Below are positions 26,501 through 35,071 of a DNA stretch of 64,000 nt, piece by piece. This stretch comes from Roseimicrobium sp. ORNL1. GTDB lineage: Bacteria > Verrucomicrobiota > Verrucomicrobiia > Verrucomicrobiales > Verrucomicrobiaceae. Under the pieces are notes generated by a model that had not been told where the DNA came from, did no database searches, and saw only the letters and a list, made by a program, of their open reading frames with translations. Position 1 is the stretch's first letter; every line of letters begins with the position of its first letter. The stretch is from assembly GCF_011044495.1 (NCBI RefSeq), contig NZ_CP049143.1, positions 5,208,001 through 5,272,000 of the forward strand. Reading direction: 5' to 3'. Both the position numbers and the translations under genes were made by a program.

Positions 26501-26815
26501 GCCCGCATCCACGGAAGCGCCAGGACGGAGGAACACCTTGATGATGCCTACGCCGTTATAAGAATTCGACTCAATGTGCTCGATGTCATTCACCGTCGCA
26601 CTGAGGGACCGCTCATGATTGTAGATGATGCGCTGCTCCACCTCCTGAGGACTCAGGCCTTGATACTGCCAGATGACCGAGATCACCGGGATGTTGATGG
26701 ACGGGAAGATATCCGTCGGCGTCTTCGTCAAAAGAAACGGAGACATGAGCAGCAGTACCAGCGCCGCGACGATGAAGGTATAGGGGCGACGAAGCGCAAG
26801 ACGGACAATCCACAT
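23579..26815 (-). CDS. RND family efflux transporter (HAE1-like)
   Basis: Proton-driven inner-membrane exporter. The start at ATG 26815 (MWIVRLALRRPYTFIVAALV) has an AAGGA site nine bases upstream; a TTG at 26875 would add non-family residues. The 1078-residue protein shows the RND layout: first membrane helix, large periplasmic loop, helices 2-6 with the proton-relay pair in GILVDDATVEIEN, a second periplasmic loop, and the last helix bundle with GVATANSVLIVSFARD. It forms an operon with the adaptor gene and is divergent from a LysR regulator. The exported substrate is not readable; a hydrophobic compound is usual for this subgroup. Confidence 0.94.
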   Translation of the reverse strand: MWIVRLALRRPYTFIVAALVLLLMSPFLLTKTPTDIFPSINIPVISVIWQYQGLSPQEVEQRIIYNHERSLSATVNDIEHIESNSYNGVGIIKVFLRPGASVDAGVAQLTAVAQTILRQMPPGQTPPLVIRYNASTVPILQYAFTSDKMSEQAIYDTAQTQVRVGLSSTQGAQLPWPYGGKTRVVSVDLDLTALKAKNLTARDVVNAMDAQNLILPSGTAKIKETEYNVGVNSSPRMLEELNNLPVKTVNGATIYVKDVAQVRDGYQPQQNIVRKDGVRGVLLTVMKSGMASTLEVVNGVKAQLPKIMSGLPPELKVEEFADQSVFVKAAVSGVVHEGIIAAALTALMILLFLGSWRSTLIIAISIPLSVLCSIAVLSALGETINLMTLGGLALAVGILVDDATVEIENVHRHMSMGKPFVQAILDGSKEIALPAFVSTLCICIVFVPMFFLTGVARYLFVPLAEAVVFAMMASYFISRTLVPTLIMFLYKNVPHHAEGEHHDAKPVALWQRPFVAFYRAFERGFSKFHAGYQRLLSAILVHRVAFVLIFITLCGGSMALVPQLGQDFFPNVDAGQIKLHLRARSGTRIEETARLVDKVEEVIRQEIPEKELAGILDNIGIPNSGISLSYSNNGLYGTGDADVLVSLKHGHSPTDDHVRRLRLRLNQEFPGTTFYFLPADIVSQTLNFGLPAPFDVQIYGRDQAGNRAVAAKLAEKIRAIPGAVDVRVQQAADQPQFTVNVDRDKAQEIGLTERDVANSVLLSLSGSGQVQPLYWLNPTNGIQYLINARTPEHEMSSLANLEAIPVSRSQAGEGDGQLLSNLATLQRGQGPGVISHYNVQPVIDIFGGVSGRDLGGVVRDVQKLVKEVEHELPRGSFIVVRGQAETMQTSFQGLAAGLVMAVVLIYMLLVVNFQSWTDPFIIITALLGAITGVVWGLFLTQTTLSVPALMGAIMSLGVATANSVLIVSFARDNVRQGVSPLKAAFNAGSTRIRAVLMTALAMIIGMVPMSLGIGEGGEQNAPLARAVIGGLSVATFATLFFVPAVFALLHRRRVQVMDPLLREEDDEVSEMPVQPVIA

Positions 26816-26896
26816 GGCGGTTTTTCCTTTTCCGAAACTTACGGATGGCTGCCACGTGCGGCGCAAAAAGCCCAATACAAGATTGGTCCCGCACTG

Positions 26897-26911
26897 ATAC
26901 TTGCATTGTAT
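26897..26911. promoter_or_regulatory. LysR-type operator candidate ATAC-N7-GTAT
   Basis: ATAC (26897-26900) and GTAT (26908-26911) are separated by seven bases, which contains the T-N11-A core known for LysR regulators. The site sits in the 121-base divergent gap, 26 bases before the regulator start and 82 bases before the pump start, where an autoregulated divergent operator is expected. Confidence 0.55.
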
Positions 26912-26936
26912 TAATCCGACTCGATTGTTGCAGCGT

Positions 26937-27830
26937 ATGGAACTCCGGCATCTCCGCTATTTCACCGCGGTGGCAGACACCTTGAACTTCCACCGTGCCG
27001 CCGAAATCCTGCACCTCGCCCAGCCCGCGCTGAGCTCCCAGATCAAATCCCTTGAGGAAGAGCTGGGTGTGCAACTCTTTCACCGCACTACGCGATCCGT
27101 ATCGCTCACGCACGCCGGCCGGGTATTCCTGGCAGAGGCGCGCACGGTGCTGGCCTCCGCCACACAAGCGGAGAACCGGGCGAGGAATGCCCAGCACGGT
27201 CTTGTGGGACACCTGCGTGTGGGCCTCATCGCCCCCACAGCCAATGCATGGCTCGCACGTATCTTGCGCGAGTTTCACCAAAACTATCCGGGCGTGCAGC
27301 TTTCACTCTTCGATCTTACCAGCCCTGAACAAATCAACCGGTTGCGCAGTGGCGAGCTCGATGCTGGTCTATTGCGCCCTCCCGTGGGCTACGCGGACTT
27401 CGACTCTATGCTGGTGGAAGAGTCTGGCCAAGTGCTGGCAATGCCCGCAGGACACCGCCTCTCCAAGCTCAAGAAACTCACCTGGATGGACCTTGACGGT
27501 GAAGGTCTCGTGATGATGGATCCGCGAGTGCAGCACGGCTACTACGATACCTTCCTCGCTGCGTGTGCCAAGGCTGGCGCCACACCACGTCCCGCCCAGT
27601 ATGCCCATGACGTTCAAACAAAGATGTGGCTCATCTCTGCAGGATTTGGCGTCTCACCAGTGACGGATACACTCCGGCAGGTGAAGCGCCCCGGTCTCGT
27701 CTTTCGTGAACTGCCTTCGAGCCTTCCGCGTGTACCCACTGTCTTGGTCTGGCGAAAGAATGACGACTCACCAGTGCTCGCAAATCTGCGGAAGAGCTTT
27801 CTCGACCTCGCAGCCGGCAAAGACCTCTGA
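26937..27830 (+). CDS. LysR family transcriptional regulator
   Basis: A 297-residue LTTR that very likely controls the divergent RND efflux pair. The start at ATG 26937 gives the canonical N-terminus MELRHLRYFTAVADTLNF, followed by the winged HTH (about 2-60, with AAEILHLAQPALSSQIKSLE) and the linker FLAEARTVLA. The effector domain (about 92-295) has VGLIAPTANAWLARILREF and GELDAGLLRPP, the normal type 2 periplasmic-binding-like pattern. The inducer is unknown. It is convergent with the NACHT gene, with only 34 bases between stop codons. Confidence 0.93.
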   Translation: MELRHLRYFTAVADTLNFHRAAEILHLAQPALSSQIKSLEEELGVQLFHRTTRSVSLTHAGRVFLAEARTVLASATQAENRARNAQHGLVGHLRVGLIAPTANAWLARILREFHQNYPGVQLSLFDLTSPEQINRLRSGELDAGLLRPPVGYADFDSMLVEESGQVLAMPAGHRLSKLKKLTWMDLDGEGLVMMDPRVQHGYYDTFLAACAKAGATPRPAQYAHDVQTKMWLISAGFGVSPVTDTLRQVKRPGLVFRELPSSLPRVPTVLVWRKNDDSPVLANLRKSFLDLAAGKDL

Positions 27831-27864
27831 AAGAACAGAGGAGCCAATATTCGCAGATTCAAGG

Positions 27865-30800
27865 TTAGAAAGCTATTAGATTTGCTCTTTCTAAATTTGC
27901 CTCCTCGAGGCTAGCGCCCACTAAGTTAGCACCCACCAGATTTGCACCCACCAAGTTTGCGCCTGCGAGACTGGCACTTTGTAGATTGACCCTCTCCATA
28001 TTGGCTCCTACAAGAGTAGCTCCATCAAGCCTCGCTCTTTCGAGATTCGCCCTTACAAGATTTGTCCTTTCAAGGTTTACTTTCTCAAGGTTGGAGTCCC
28101 CTAAGTATGCACCCTCAAGATTTGCACCTTCAAGATTCGCACCAGTAAGTTCCGCATATTGAAGATCCGCCCCCTGAAGGTTAGCTTTCTGAAGCTGAGC
28201 ATTCTCCATATTTGCTCTCCAAAAACAGGCCTCATGAAGTTTTGCCTCTACTAGACTTGCTTCAAAAAGATTGGCATTGGAGAAATTTACAACTGCGAGA
28301 TTAGCCTTTTCAAGATTAGCCGCAAAGAGGTCCGCCCCATCCGCATTTACCCCTTCAAGATTTGCCTTTGTAAGAGTCGCCTTCCTGAGGTTCGTCCCTA
28401 CCAAGTTCGCACTTTCGAGATCGGCTCCCACAAGAATTGCCTCTTCGAGCTGTGCATGCTCAAGGTTTGCCCCTCCGAGATTAGCTCCCTTTAGGGAACA
28501 TCCGATAAAACAAGATTTTGCCAAAGATCCATCTCCCAGGTCCACTTGTTCCAGAAATTGATCCGTGAAAACCAGTTGTTCTAAGCATTTGAGTCCTAGG
28601 GCACTGCCGGAAGTAAGATGTTGGCCTTGCAATCGTCTGATCCAGCTACGTGCTGCGGTTGGATGTGGCCAATCAAGCGAAACCTTTTCCTCGCTGAGTC
28701 TAACGCACGAGTTAATCGCCACAAGCAAGCATTCCTCCGCATTTCTCGACTGCTCGATCATCTGTCCGAAGCTCAACGTAGTTCGCTTTTCCATCGGCAT
28801 AGAATGCTTCAGGGAGGTGTTGGCAATACGGACTAGTGCGGTTCTCCAACAAGACGCTTTATCTCGTAACCTTACTTCATTTATCAGAAATTTTCGTTGA
28901 TTTTCTGTGACAGTACTCGGCCCAGTCAATTTGGACCACTCGGCAAGGCACTCCACTTCGTTCCAGCCTGAGAATTTCTGATCTTGCTCACACAACTTCT
29001 CTTCCATGAGTTGCAAGAGGCGCACAATCCTGCGCGCGACCAAGTATTCACCGAAGCTTTTGTGCGTAAACTCGAACGCATTTTCATCCGCTCTAATACC
29101 CGCTTGTCGAAAGAAAAAAGCCGTCAAAAGGCGCAGAACACCGGCTTCCGCCCCTTCTTGGAACACCTCTAGCATTTTCTCAATACCTGCATCTTTGCAA
29201 TGCTGTTTGATCTCGCCCACCGTAGTTTTTCGACCATCTCCGTGCCAAGCAGCAACCGCTACCTCCTCAAGTACTCTCTGGAAATGCTCTGGAGGCATCC
29301 CACGCACGTGAAAATTCTCGCCGTTCCCCCATCGCCTCCGGTAGACTTCTCCTACTAATGATTCATAGATCTGGTTCTGTGTAACCTGACGACTAAAATC
29401 CAGCCCGCCCGCACCATATGCCAAAGCGAGCAAGTAATTGAGCAACGGCTCTGAGGTGATTTCGGTTAACTCACCGTGATTCAATGGAACATCTTTGTGT
29501 TCACCGCCCTTCAACTCTGCATATTTCCGCCACCACAAGACCCGCTGGTCAATTTTTTCTAGCAAGGACCAACCATGTTCGTAAAGTTCCTTGTCGCTAT
29601 TGCCCACAACATAGGGCAGTAAATGCAGAACGCTCCCTTCGCGGCGAAACTGGTCTTCAAGGCCATCCATCACTACCGTACGTCCGCTAATCAATGCCTT
29701 CACCCTTACCGAAGTGGTGTTCTGATCCCTTACCAACTCTTTCACGGCTTGAACAAATTGACTTGCTTGATTCTGGGCAATTTTCCCGAGCATAGCCAGT
29801 TCATCGAGCCCATCGAACACCAGCAGAATCCGATCGTCACCCTCAACACAATCCAAAGGATGCGCGGGATGATCAGCGAGCAAACGAGTCTTCTGCAAAT
29901 ACTCAGCGATAACAGGCGCCAACTCGCCGCGATAGTTAACCTGATGAAGCGGCAAATGCAGCGCACGCCAAGACGTGTCACGATTAACTGCAGCCGCAAG
30001 CATTCTAGTGAGAGATGATTTACCGCTCCCAGGCCCTCCACTAAGCACGCGCACAGAATCACTCTTATCCGAATGATCCAGCCAATGCAAAAGATGCTCC
30101 TCTAACATGACGGCAACTCGCCTTTGATGCTCACGTGGCGCCAAATGCATCTCAGACAAAGGTGCCTTCTTATTCTCGCTCCTCAGGTGATAGTAAGCGC
30201 GCAGCGGTACATACAGTTGCCGTAGGCCAAAAGGCTCTCCGAACATCGGACTATCCAATTCACGCTCCAGCCAAGCCAAGTAGCCCTCCCATGCCTGTTC
30301 CCTAACTCCCGCCTTGGTAAATGGAGTTTCTGATGCTTGCAGGATGACCGCATACTTTTCGTGGTTCACACGCCATTCCTGATTCAGAGCGTAAACGAAA
30401 TACTTGGGAAGTCTCGCGGTCAGAGAACGTCCGACAGCATCTTCGCAGCCTGAAGCAACGAGAAGCTGGCAAAACCACTCACCACAGGGTTTAAGAAAGG
30501 GTAGAGTCCCCGGCTGGCGAAAGAAATCCTTTCCAATTTCCAGCTCGGTCTTTTCCACCTCGCGATCCAACTGTCCGGCAATGTCCTCTACCTTTGGTGG
30601 GACCTCTTCAGGCAAGTGTATCATACTTTCCTCCACCAGCTCACGCATGGCACGAAGCAACGCTCGCTGAATCAGAATCCACGCCAGCGCACCGGGGTCA
30701 GGTTTTAAACCTAAGGCGGCAATGGCCTCACCGGCATCCGCAGAGAGCTCGTCCAGCTTGCCGGCACTAGCGTGGGCAATGGACTTGCCGAGGGCCTTGA

Positions 30801-30909
30801 ACAATCCTCCCTTATCCAGTTGGACCGTGCGCTTGAGAACCGATTCAGGTCTGCTGACCGCCAGGTTCGGTGTGGCCTTCTTTTTAAAGGAAGAACGTTT
30901 TTTTACCAT
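27865..30909 (-). CDS. NACHT-type STAND NTPase with 42 C-terminal pentapeptide repeats
   Basis: A 1014-residue signal-transducing NTPase. Residues 1-280 form a helical N-terminal region that I cannot assign. The NTPase has Walker A GPGSGKS (292-298), Walker B ILLVFDGLDE (361-370) with the NACHT-style DGLDE, and a sensor-like ALISGR (405-410), then a helical region (about 480-780). Residues 805-1014 are 42 pentapeptides in a row of the A(N/D)LxG kind, predicted to fold as a right-handed quadrilateral helix of about ten coils. NACHT STAND proteins include bacterial anti-phage sensors, but function here is inference. The gene stands alone, is convergent with lysR, and is lower in G+C (27 of 60 in 28021-28080) than its neighbours. 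Confidence 0.85.
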   Translation of the reverse strand: MVKKRSSFKKKATPNLAVSRPESVLKRTVQLDKGGLFKALGKSIAHASAGKLDELSADAGEAIAALGLKPDPGALAWILIQRALLRAMRELVEESMIHLPEEVPPKVEDIAGQLDREVEKTELEIGKDFFRQPGTLPFLKPCGEWFCQLLVASGCEDAVGRSLTARLPKYFVYALNQEWRVNHEKYAVILQASETPFTKAGVREQAWEGYLAWLERELDSPMFGEPFGLRQLYVPLRAYYHLRSENKKAPLSEMHLAPREHQRRVAVMLEEHLLHWLDHSDKSDSVRVLSGGPGSGKSSLTRMLAAAVNRDTSWRALHLPLHQVNYRGELAPVIAEYLQKTRLLADHPAHPLDCVEGDDRILLVFDGLDELAMLGKIAQNQASQFVQAVKELVRDQNTTSVRVKALISGRTVVMDGLEDQFRREGSVLHLLPYVVGNSDKELYEHGWSLLEKIDQRVLWWRKYAELKGGEHKDVPLNHGELTEITSEPLLNYLLALAYGAGGLDFSRQVTQNQIYESLVGEVYRRRWGNGENFHVRGMPPEHFQRVLEEVAVAAWHGDGRKTTVGEIKQHCKDAGIEKMLEVFQEGAEAGVLRLLTAFFFRQAGIRADENAFEFTHKSFGEYLVARRIVRLLQLMEEKLCEQDQKFSGWNEVECLAEWSKLTGPSTVTENQRKFLINEVRLRDKASCWRTALVRIANTSLKHSMPMEKRTTLSFGQMIEQSRNAEECLLVAINSCVRLSEEKVSLDWPHPTAARSWIRRLQGQHLTSGSALGLKCLEQLVFTDQFLEQVDLGDGSLAKSCFIGCSLKGANLGGANLEHAQLEEAILVGADLESANLVGTNLRKATLTKANLEGVNADGADLFAANLEKANLAVVNFSNANLFEASLVEAKLHEACFWRANMENAQLQKANLQGADLQYAELTGANLEGANLEGAYLGDSNLEKVNLERTNLVRANLERARLDGATLVGANMERVNLQSASLAGANLVGANLVGANLVGASLEEANLERANLIAF

Positions 30910-31042
30910 GCTTTAACCAATTACCGGGCTTTGGCATGTCAAGAACTTTTGGTCAGACGGCAGGAATCTTCACGTAACTGCCCGCAACCTTCACGCGTCA
31001 TCACGGTTGAATGCTGCATCACCTGCTCACCCTTCAACCGGC

Positions 31043-33526
31043 ATGAAACGCTCCACCTTCAGCCTGCTCCTCCTCCTGGCCACCCAGGCCGGCGTTGCTC
31101 ATGGCGAATTCACCGATGAACAGCGAAACTTCTTCGAGCGGAAGATTCGCCCCGTGCTGGTGGAGGAATGCTACGAATGCCACTCCGCCCAATCCAAGAA
31201 GGTCAAAGGCGGCCTGATGCTGGATACGAAGGAAGCCACGCTCAACGGTGGGGACACGGGTCCTGCGGTGGTGCCGGGCAAGATCTCCGACAGCCTGCTC
31301 ATCGACGCCATCCGCTATGGCAACAAGGACATGGAGATGCCGCCGAAGGGCAAGCTGCCGGCAAGTGTCATCGCGGACTTTGAGACGTGGGTAAAAATGG
31401 GAGCTCCCGACCCACGCGGTGAAACCGTGGCTGATGCAAATGCCGCAGCCTCGCAGTGGAAGAAGAAAGAGATCGATGTCGCGGAAGGCCGGAAGTTCTG
31501 GGCGTACCAGCCGCCGAAGAAGTCGCCCGTGCCCGAGGTGAAGAACACGGCATGGGCCAAGTCGGACCTCGATCGCTATGTCCTCGCGAAGCTGGAAGAA
31601 AAGGGACTGCAGCCCGTGGCAGATGCGCAGAAGCTGGACCTACTGCGCCGTGTTACCTTTGACCTCACAGGCCTGCCACCCACGCTGGACCAGATTCAAG
31701 CGTTCATGAAGGATACCTCGCCTGAGGCTTTCACGCGTGTGGTGGACAATCTCCTGGCTTCAGAACGCTTCGGTGAATACTGGGGCCGGCACTGGCTGGA
31801 TGTCGCGCGCTATGCGGAGTCCAGCGGGAAGGACATCAATGTCCCCTACCCCTTCGCCTGGCGCTATCGCGACTGGGTCATTGGCGCCTTCAACGAGGAC
31901 ATGCCGTATAACGAATTCATCCGTCAGCAAGTGGCCGGTGATCTGGTGCCCTTCAAGGATGCGGTGGATCAGAGCAAGAAGATCGTGGCCACCGGGTTTC
32001 TGGCCATCGGCACGAAGCCGCACAACGAACGCAACCCACGCCAGTTCGCGCTTGAGGTGGCAGATGAACAAATTGACACCCTCACGCAAGCCGTGCTCGG
32101 CACCACGGTGGCCTGCGCCCGCTGCCACGATCACAAGTTCGACCCCATTCCACAGAAGGACTACTACGCGCTCGCCGGTATCTTCCTGAGCAGCGAGACG
32201 CTGTACGGCACCAATGGTGTGATACAAAACAATCAACCATCCGACCTCATCGAACTCGGTCATGAGTCCGGCATGGCCCCGGGGTTTGAAGGCATCAGCG
32301 CCTCCGCACGAGCGGACCTCGCCCGCCGCATGAAGCAACTCGAAGAGACGCGCGTCGAGCGCCAGCAGGAAGCCCTGGCTGCCCGGCGCAGCGGCAAGGA
32401 TGTCGATGCCTTCCGCCTGCTCGCCATCCGGCAGCAAACCAGCGATCTCAAGGGTCAGGTCAATCGCTACGAGGAAGACGGCAGCGCCCGCATCCTGGCA
32501 ATGGGAGTGTATGACCGCAGGACTCCCGTCAACAGTCCGCTCTTCAATCGTGGGGAGGCCACTCAACCGGGCGAGACGGTGCCGCGCGGATTTGTGCAGG
32601 TGATGTTCCCCTCAACGCCGCCTCAGGTGACCAAGGGCAGCGGAAGACTCGACCTCGCGAACTGGCTCGCCAGCACGGAGAATCCCCAGACGGCTCGTGT
32701 GATGACAAACCGCATGTGGCGCTGGCTTTTCGGTCGCGGCATTGTGGCTTCCGTGGACAACTTCGGCGCCATGGGTGAGAAGCCATCCCATCCTGAGTTG
32801 CTGGACTGGCTCGCCCTTCGTTTCATGGAGAATGGCTGGTCAGTGAAGAAGATGGTGCGTGAGATCGTGCTCAGCCGCACCTACCAACTCTCGAGCCAGC
32901 ATGCGCCGCAGAACTTCGCCGCGGATCCGGACAACACGCTTTTCTGGCGCATGAAAACACGCGCGCTCGACGCAGAGTCGCTGCGTGATGCCATGCTGCT
33001 CATCAGCGGCGAGATTGACTTCTATCCCCCACCCGGCTCGCCTGTATCACGCGTGACGGGCGAGGGTCGCGCAGCCATCCTGGGCTACTACCAGGCGACG
33101 CAGCAGCCCTCGAAGTTTCGCTCCGTGTATCTGCCGCTCATTCGCGATGTGGTACCGGAAGCGCTCGCCCTCTTTGACTTCGCCAATCCCGCACTCGTCA
33201 CCGGCGATCGCGAGACCACCAACGTTCCTTCGCAGAGTCTCTACTTGATGAACAACGCCCAGGTCATCGCCTTGAGCGATGCCTTTGCACGGCGCGTGTA
33301 TGAATCCTCCAAGGACAATCCCACGCGCATGGTGAATGCCTACTGGCTCGCCTTCGGCCGTGCGCCCACGCAGCAGGAGGTCCTGGCGACACGCACGTTC
33401 TTCAGCGAGTACGCGCAGGATGCGTCCAAAGCGAAGAGCGCGAAGCATGGCGACATCAGCATGTATGCGTGGAGCGCCTTCTGCCAGGCACTGATGGCCT
33501 CCGCGGAATTCCGTTTCCTCAACTAA
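31043..33526 (+). CDS. Exported PSD1-type protein: cytochrome c, DUF1549, DUF1553
   Basis: An 827-residue exported haem protein from the planctomycete/verrucomicrobial PSD1 group, biochemical role not established. ATG 31043 gives a Sec signal (1-21, ending GVAHG) followed by a cytochrome module with C43-Y-E-C-H47 and a distal Met in DMEMPPKGKLP. DUF1549 covers about 165-375 with DLTGLPPTLDQI, FGEYWGRHWLDVARYAES and CARCHDHKFDP, which adds a second CxxCH. DUF1553 covers about 545-800 with NRMWRWLFGRGIV and LSRTYQLSS. It is followed 28 bases later by a Tat-exported DUF1501 gene, the standard pairing. Confidence 0.92.
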   Translation: MKRSTFSLLLLLATQAGVAHGEFTDEQRNFFERKIRPVLVEECYECHSAQSKKVKGGLMLDTKEATLNGGDTGPAVVPGKISDSLLIDAIRYGNKDMEMPPKGKLPASVIADFETWVKMGAPDPRGETVADANAAASQWKKKEIDVAEGRKFWAYQPPKKSPVPEVKNTAWAKSDLDRYVLAKLEEKGLQPVADAQKLDLLRRVTFDLTGLPPTLDQIQAFMKDTSPEAFTRVVDNLLASERFGEYWGRHWLDVARYAESSGKDINVPYPFAWRYRDWVIGAFNEDMPYNEFIRQQVAGDLVPFKDAVDQSKKIVATGFLAIGTKPHNERNPRQFALEVADEQIDTLTQAVLGTTVACARCHDHKFDPIPQKDYYALAGIFLSSETLYGTNGVIQNNQPSDLIELGHESGMAPGFEGISASARADLARRMKQLEETRVERQQEALAARRSGKDVDAFRLLAIRQQTSDLKGQVNRYEEDGSARILAMGVYDRRTPVNSPLFNRGEATQPGETVPRGFVQVMFPSTPPQVTKGSGRLDLANWLASTENPQTARVMTNRMWRWLFGRGIVASVDNFGAMGEKPSHPELLDWLALRFMENGWSVKKMVREIVLSRTYQLSSQHAPQNFAADPDNTLFWRMKTRALDAESLRDAMLLISGEIDFYPPPGSPVSRVTGEGRAAILGYYQATQQPSKFRSVYLPLIRDVVPEALALFDFANPALVTGDRETTNVPSQSLYLMNNAQVIALSDAFARRVYESSKDNPTRMVNAYWLAFGRAPTQQEVLATRTFFSEYAQDASKAKSAKHGDISMYAWSAFCQALMASAEFRFLN

Positions 33527-33554
33527 CCATCGAGAACTCCAACCTGCCTCCTAC

Positions 33555-34958
33555 GTGAACACTGCCCTTCCCTTCTCGCGACGCAGCTTCCTGCAAGGCT
33601 CCTCCGCAGGCTTTGGTTACCTCGCCTTCTCGGCGCTTTCCACCTGGGGTGCAGCCACCACATCGCCGCTCGCGCCGAAGCCTTCGCATTTCGCGCCTCG
33701 CGCCAAGCGAGTCATCTTTCTCTTCATGCCGGGAGCGCCGTCGCATGTGGATACGTTTGACTACAAGCCCAAGCTCACTGCGGACAGCGGCAAGGAGTCC
33801 GGTCGTGGTCGCGGCGGTCCGGCGACCTTGCTTGGTTCACCATGGAAGTTCTCCCAGAGCGGGCGCAGCGGCTTGTGGATCTCGGAGTTGTTTCCGGAAG
33901 TGGCGAAGCAGGCGGACCATCTCTGCCTGATGCGCTCCATGCACACGGACATGCCGAATCATCCTCAGGCGGTGATTCAGATGCACACGGGCACAGCGCA
34001 GTTCATCCGGCCCTCGTTGGGTTCCTGGACTCTCTACGGACTGGGCACGACGAATGAAAACCTGCCGGGCTTCATCACCATCAACCCGGCTCCTCAAGGC
34101 GGCGCGAGGAACTACGGCAGCTCCTTCCTTCCTGCGATTTACCAGGGCACGCGCATTGGCTCCAGCTTCCCTGGAGGCGGCGGCGGTGGGCGTCGCAATG
34201 GTGGCGCCTCGCCGCAGGGCATCAGCAACATTGCGAACCCGCGCTACACCACGGAAGCGCAACGCACCCAGCTCGACTTCATCCAGACGCTGAACAAGGG
34301 GAAGCTCCAGCACGAGGCGTATGAGCCGCAAATCGAAGGCGTGATCGAGAGCAACGAACTCGCCTTCCGCATGCAGAACGTGGCTCCGCAGGTGATGGAC
34401 ATCGAGAAGGAATCCGAGACCACCAAGAAGCTGTATGGCATCGGTGAGGACGCTACGGATACCTTCGGCCGCCAGTGCCTCATGGCACGCCGCCTCGCGG
34501 AGTCCGGAGTACGCTTCATCGAAGTGTCGAACGGGAGCTGGGACCAGCACCGCAACCTCAAGGCGGATCTCGCGCGCAACTGCAATGCCATTGACAAGCC
34601 CATCGCAGGTCTGCTCACGGATCTTCAGGCGCGTGGATTGCTCAAGGACACGCTCGTGATCTGGGGCGGCGAATTTGGCCGCACCCCTCATGCGCAATCG
34701 GGTGATGGACGCGATCACAACAACAAGGGCTTCACCCTCTGGATGGCAGGCGGCGGCGTGAAAGGCGGCCTCTCGTACGGAGCGACGGATGACTACGGGT
34801 ACGAAGCCGTGACCGACAAGGTGCACATCCACGACTGGCACGCGACCATCCTCGCGCTGCTCGGCCTCGATCACGAGAAGCTCACCTACCGTTACGCCGG
34901 CCGCGACTTCCGCCTCACGGATGTGAGTGGCCGTGTGGTGAAGGAAATTTTTGCGTAG
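33555..34958 (+). CDS. Tat-exported DUF1501 protein
   Basis: A 467-residue partner of the preceding PSD1 protein. It starts at GTG 33555; the N-terminus SRRSFLQGSSAGFGYLAFS is a twin-arginine signal. DUF1501 belongs to the alkaline-phosphatase-like fold; visible motifs are FLFMPGAPSHVDTFDYKP, MPNHPQAVIQMHTGTA, FIEVSNGSWDQHRNL and VIWGGEFGRTPHAQ with GRDHNNKGFTLW, holding the His/Asp/Glu residues usual in this family. Function has not been settled; proposed roles concern handling of sulfated or complex polysaccharides. An inverted-repeat terminator candidate follows. Confidence 0.92.
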   Translation: MNTALPFSRRSFLQGSSAGFGYLAFSALSTWGAATTSPLAPKPSHFAPRAKRVIFLFMPGAPSHVDTFDYKPKLTADSGKESGRGRGGPATLLGSPWKFSQSGRSGLWISELFPEVAKQADHLCLMRSMHTDMPNHPQAVIQMHTGTAQFIRPSLGSWTLYGLGTTNENLPGFITINPAPQGGARNYGSSFLPAIYQGTRIGSSFPGGGGGGRRNGGASPQGISNIANPRYTTEAQRTQLDFIQTLNKGKLQHEAYEPQIEGVIESNELAFRMQNVAPQVMDIEKESETTKKLYGIGEDATDTFGRQCLMARRLAESGVRFIEVSNGSWDQHRNLKADLARNCNAIDKPIAGLLTDLQARGLLKDTLVIWGGEFGRTPHAQSGDGRDHNNKGFTLWMAGGGVKGGLSYGATDDYGYEAVTDKVHIHDWHATILALLGLDHEKLTYRYAGRDFRLTDVSGRVVKEIFA

Positions 34959-34970
34959 CTCCAATGGGGA

Positions 34971-35054
34971 AACGCAAAGCAACGAAGCAGCAGACAAGAC
35001 AAGGGACTGGAGTTTCTCTTCCCTTCATCCTTTGCTGCTCTGCTGCTTTGCGTT
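34971..35054. terminator. Inverted repeat, probable bidirectional terminator
   Basis: AACGCAAAGCAACGAAGCAG (34971-34990) is largely complementary to the sequence ending GCTGCTTTGCGTT (35032-35054), with a mismatch cluster in the middle and a 38-base loop. It lies exactly between the convergent DUF1501 gene and the hypothetical gene at 35072-35833 and is followed by AAAAAC. Confidence 0.55.
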
Positions 35055-35071
35055 AAAAACCCGAAGCGCTT

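Noticed and set aside
27865-28497. Pentapeptide region as a DNA tandem repeat or CRISPR-like array
   Set aside because: The 15-base periodicity follows from the protein repeat; copies diverge at the DNA level and read in one open frame.
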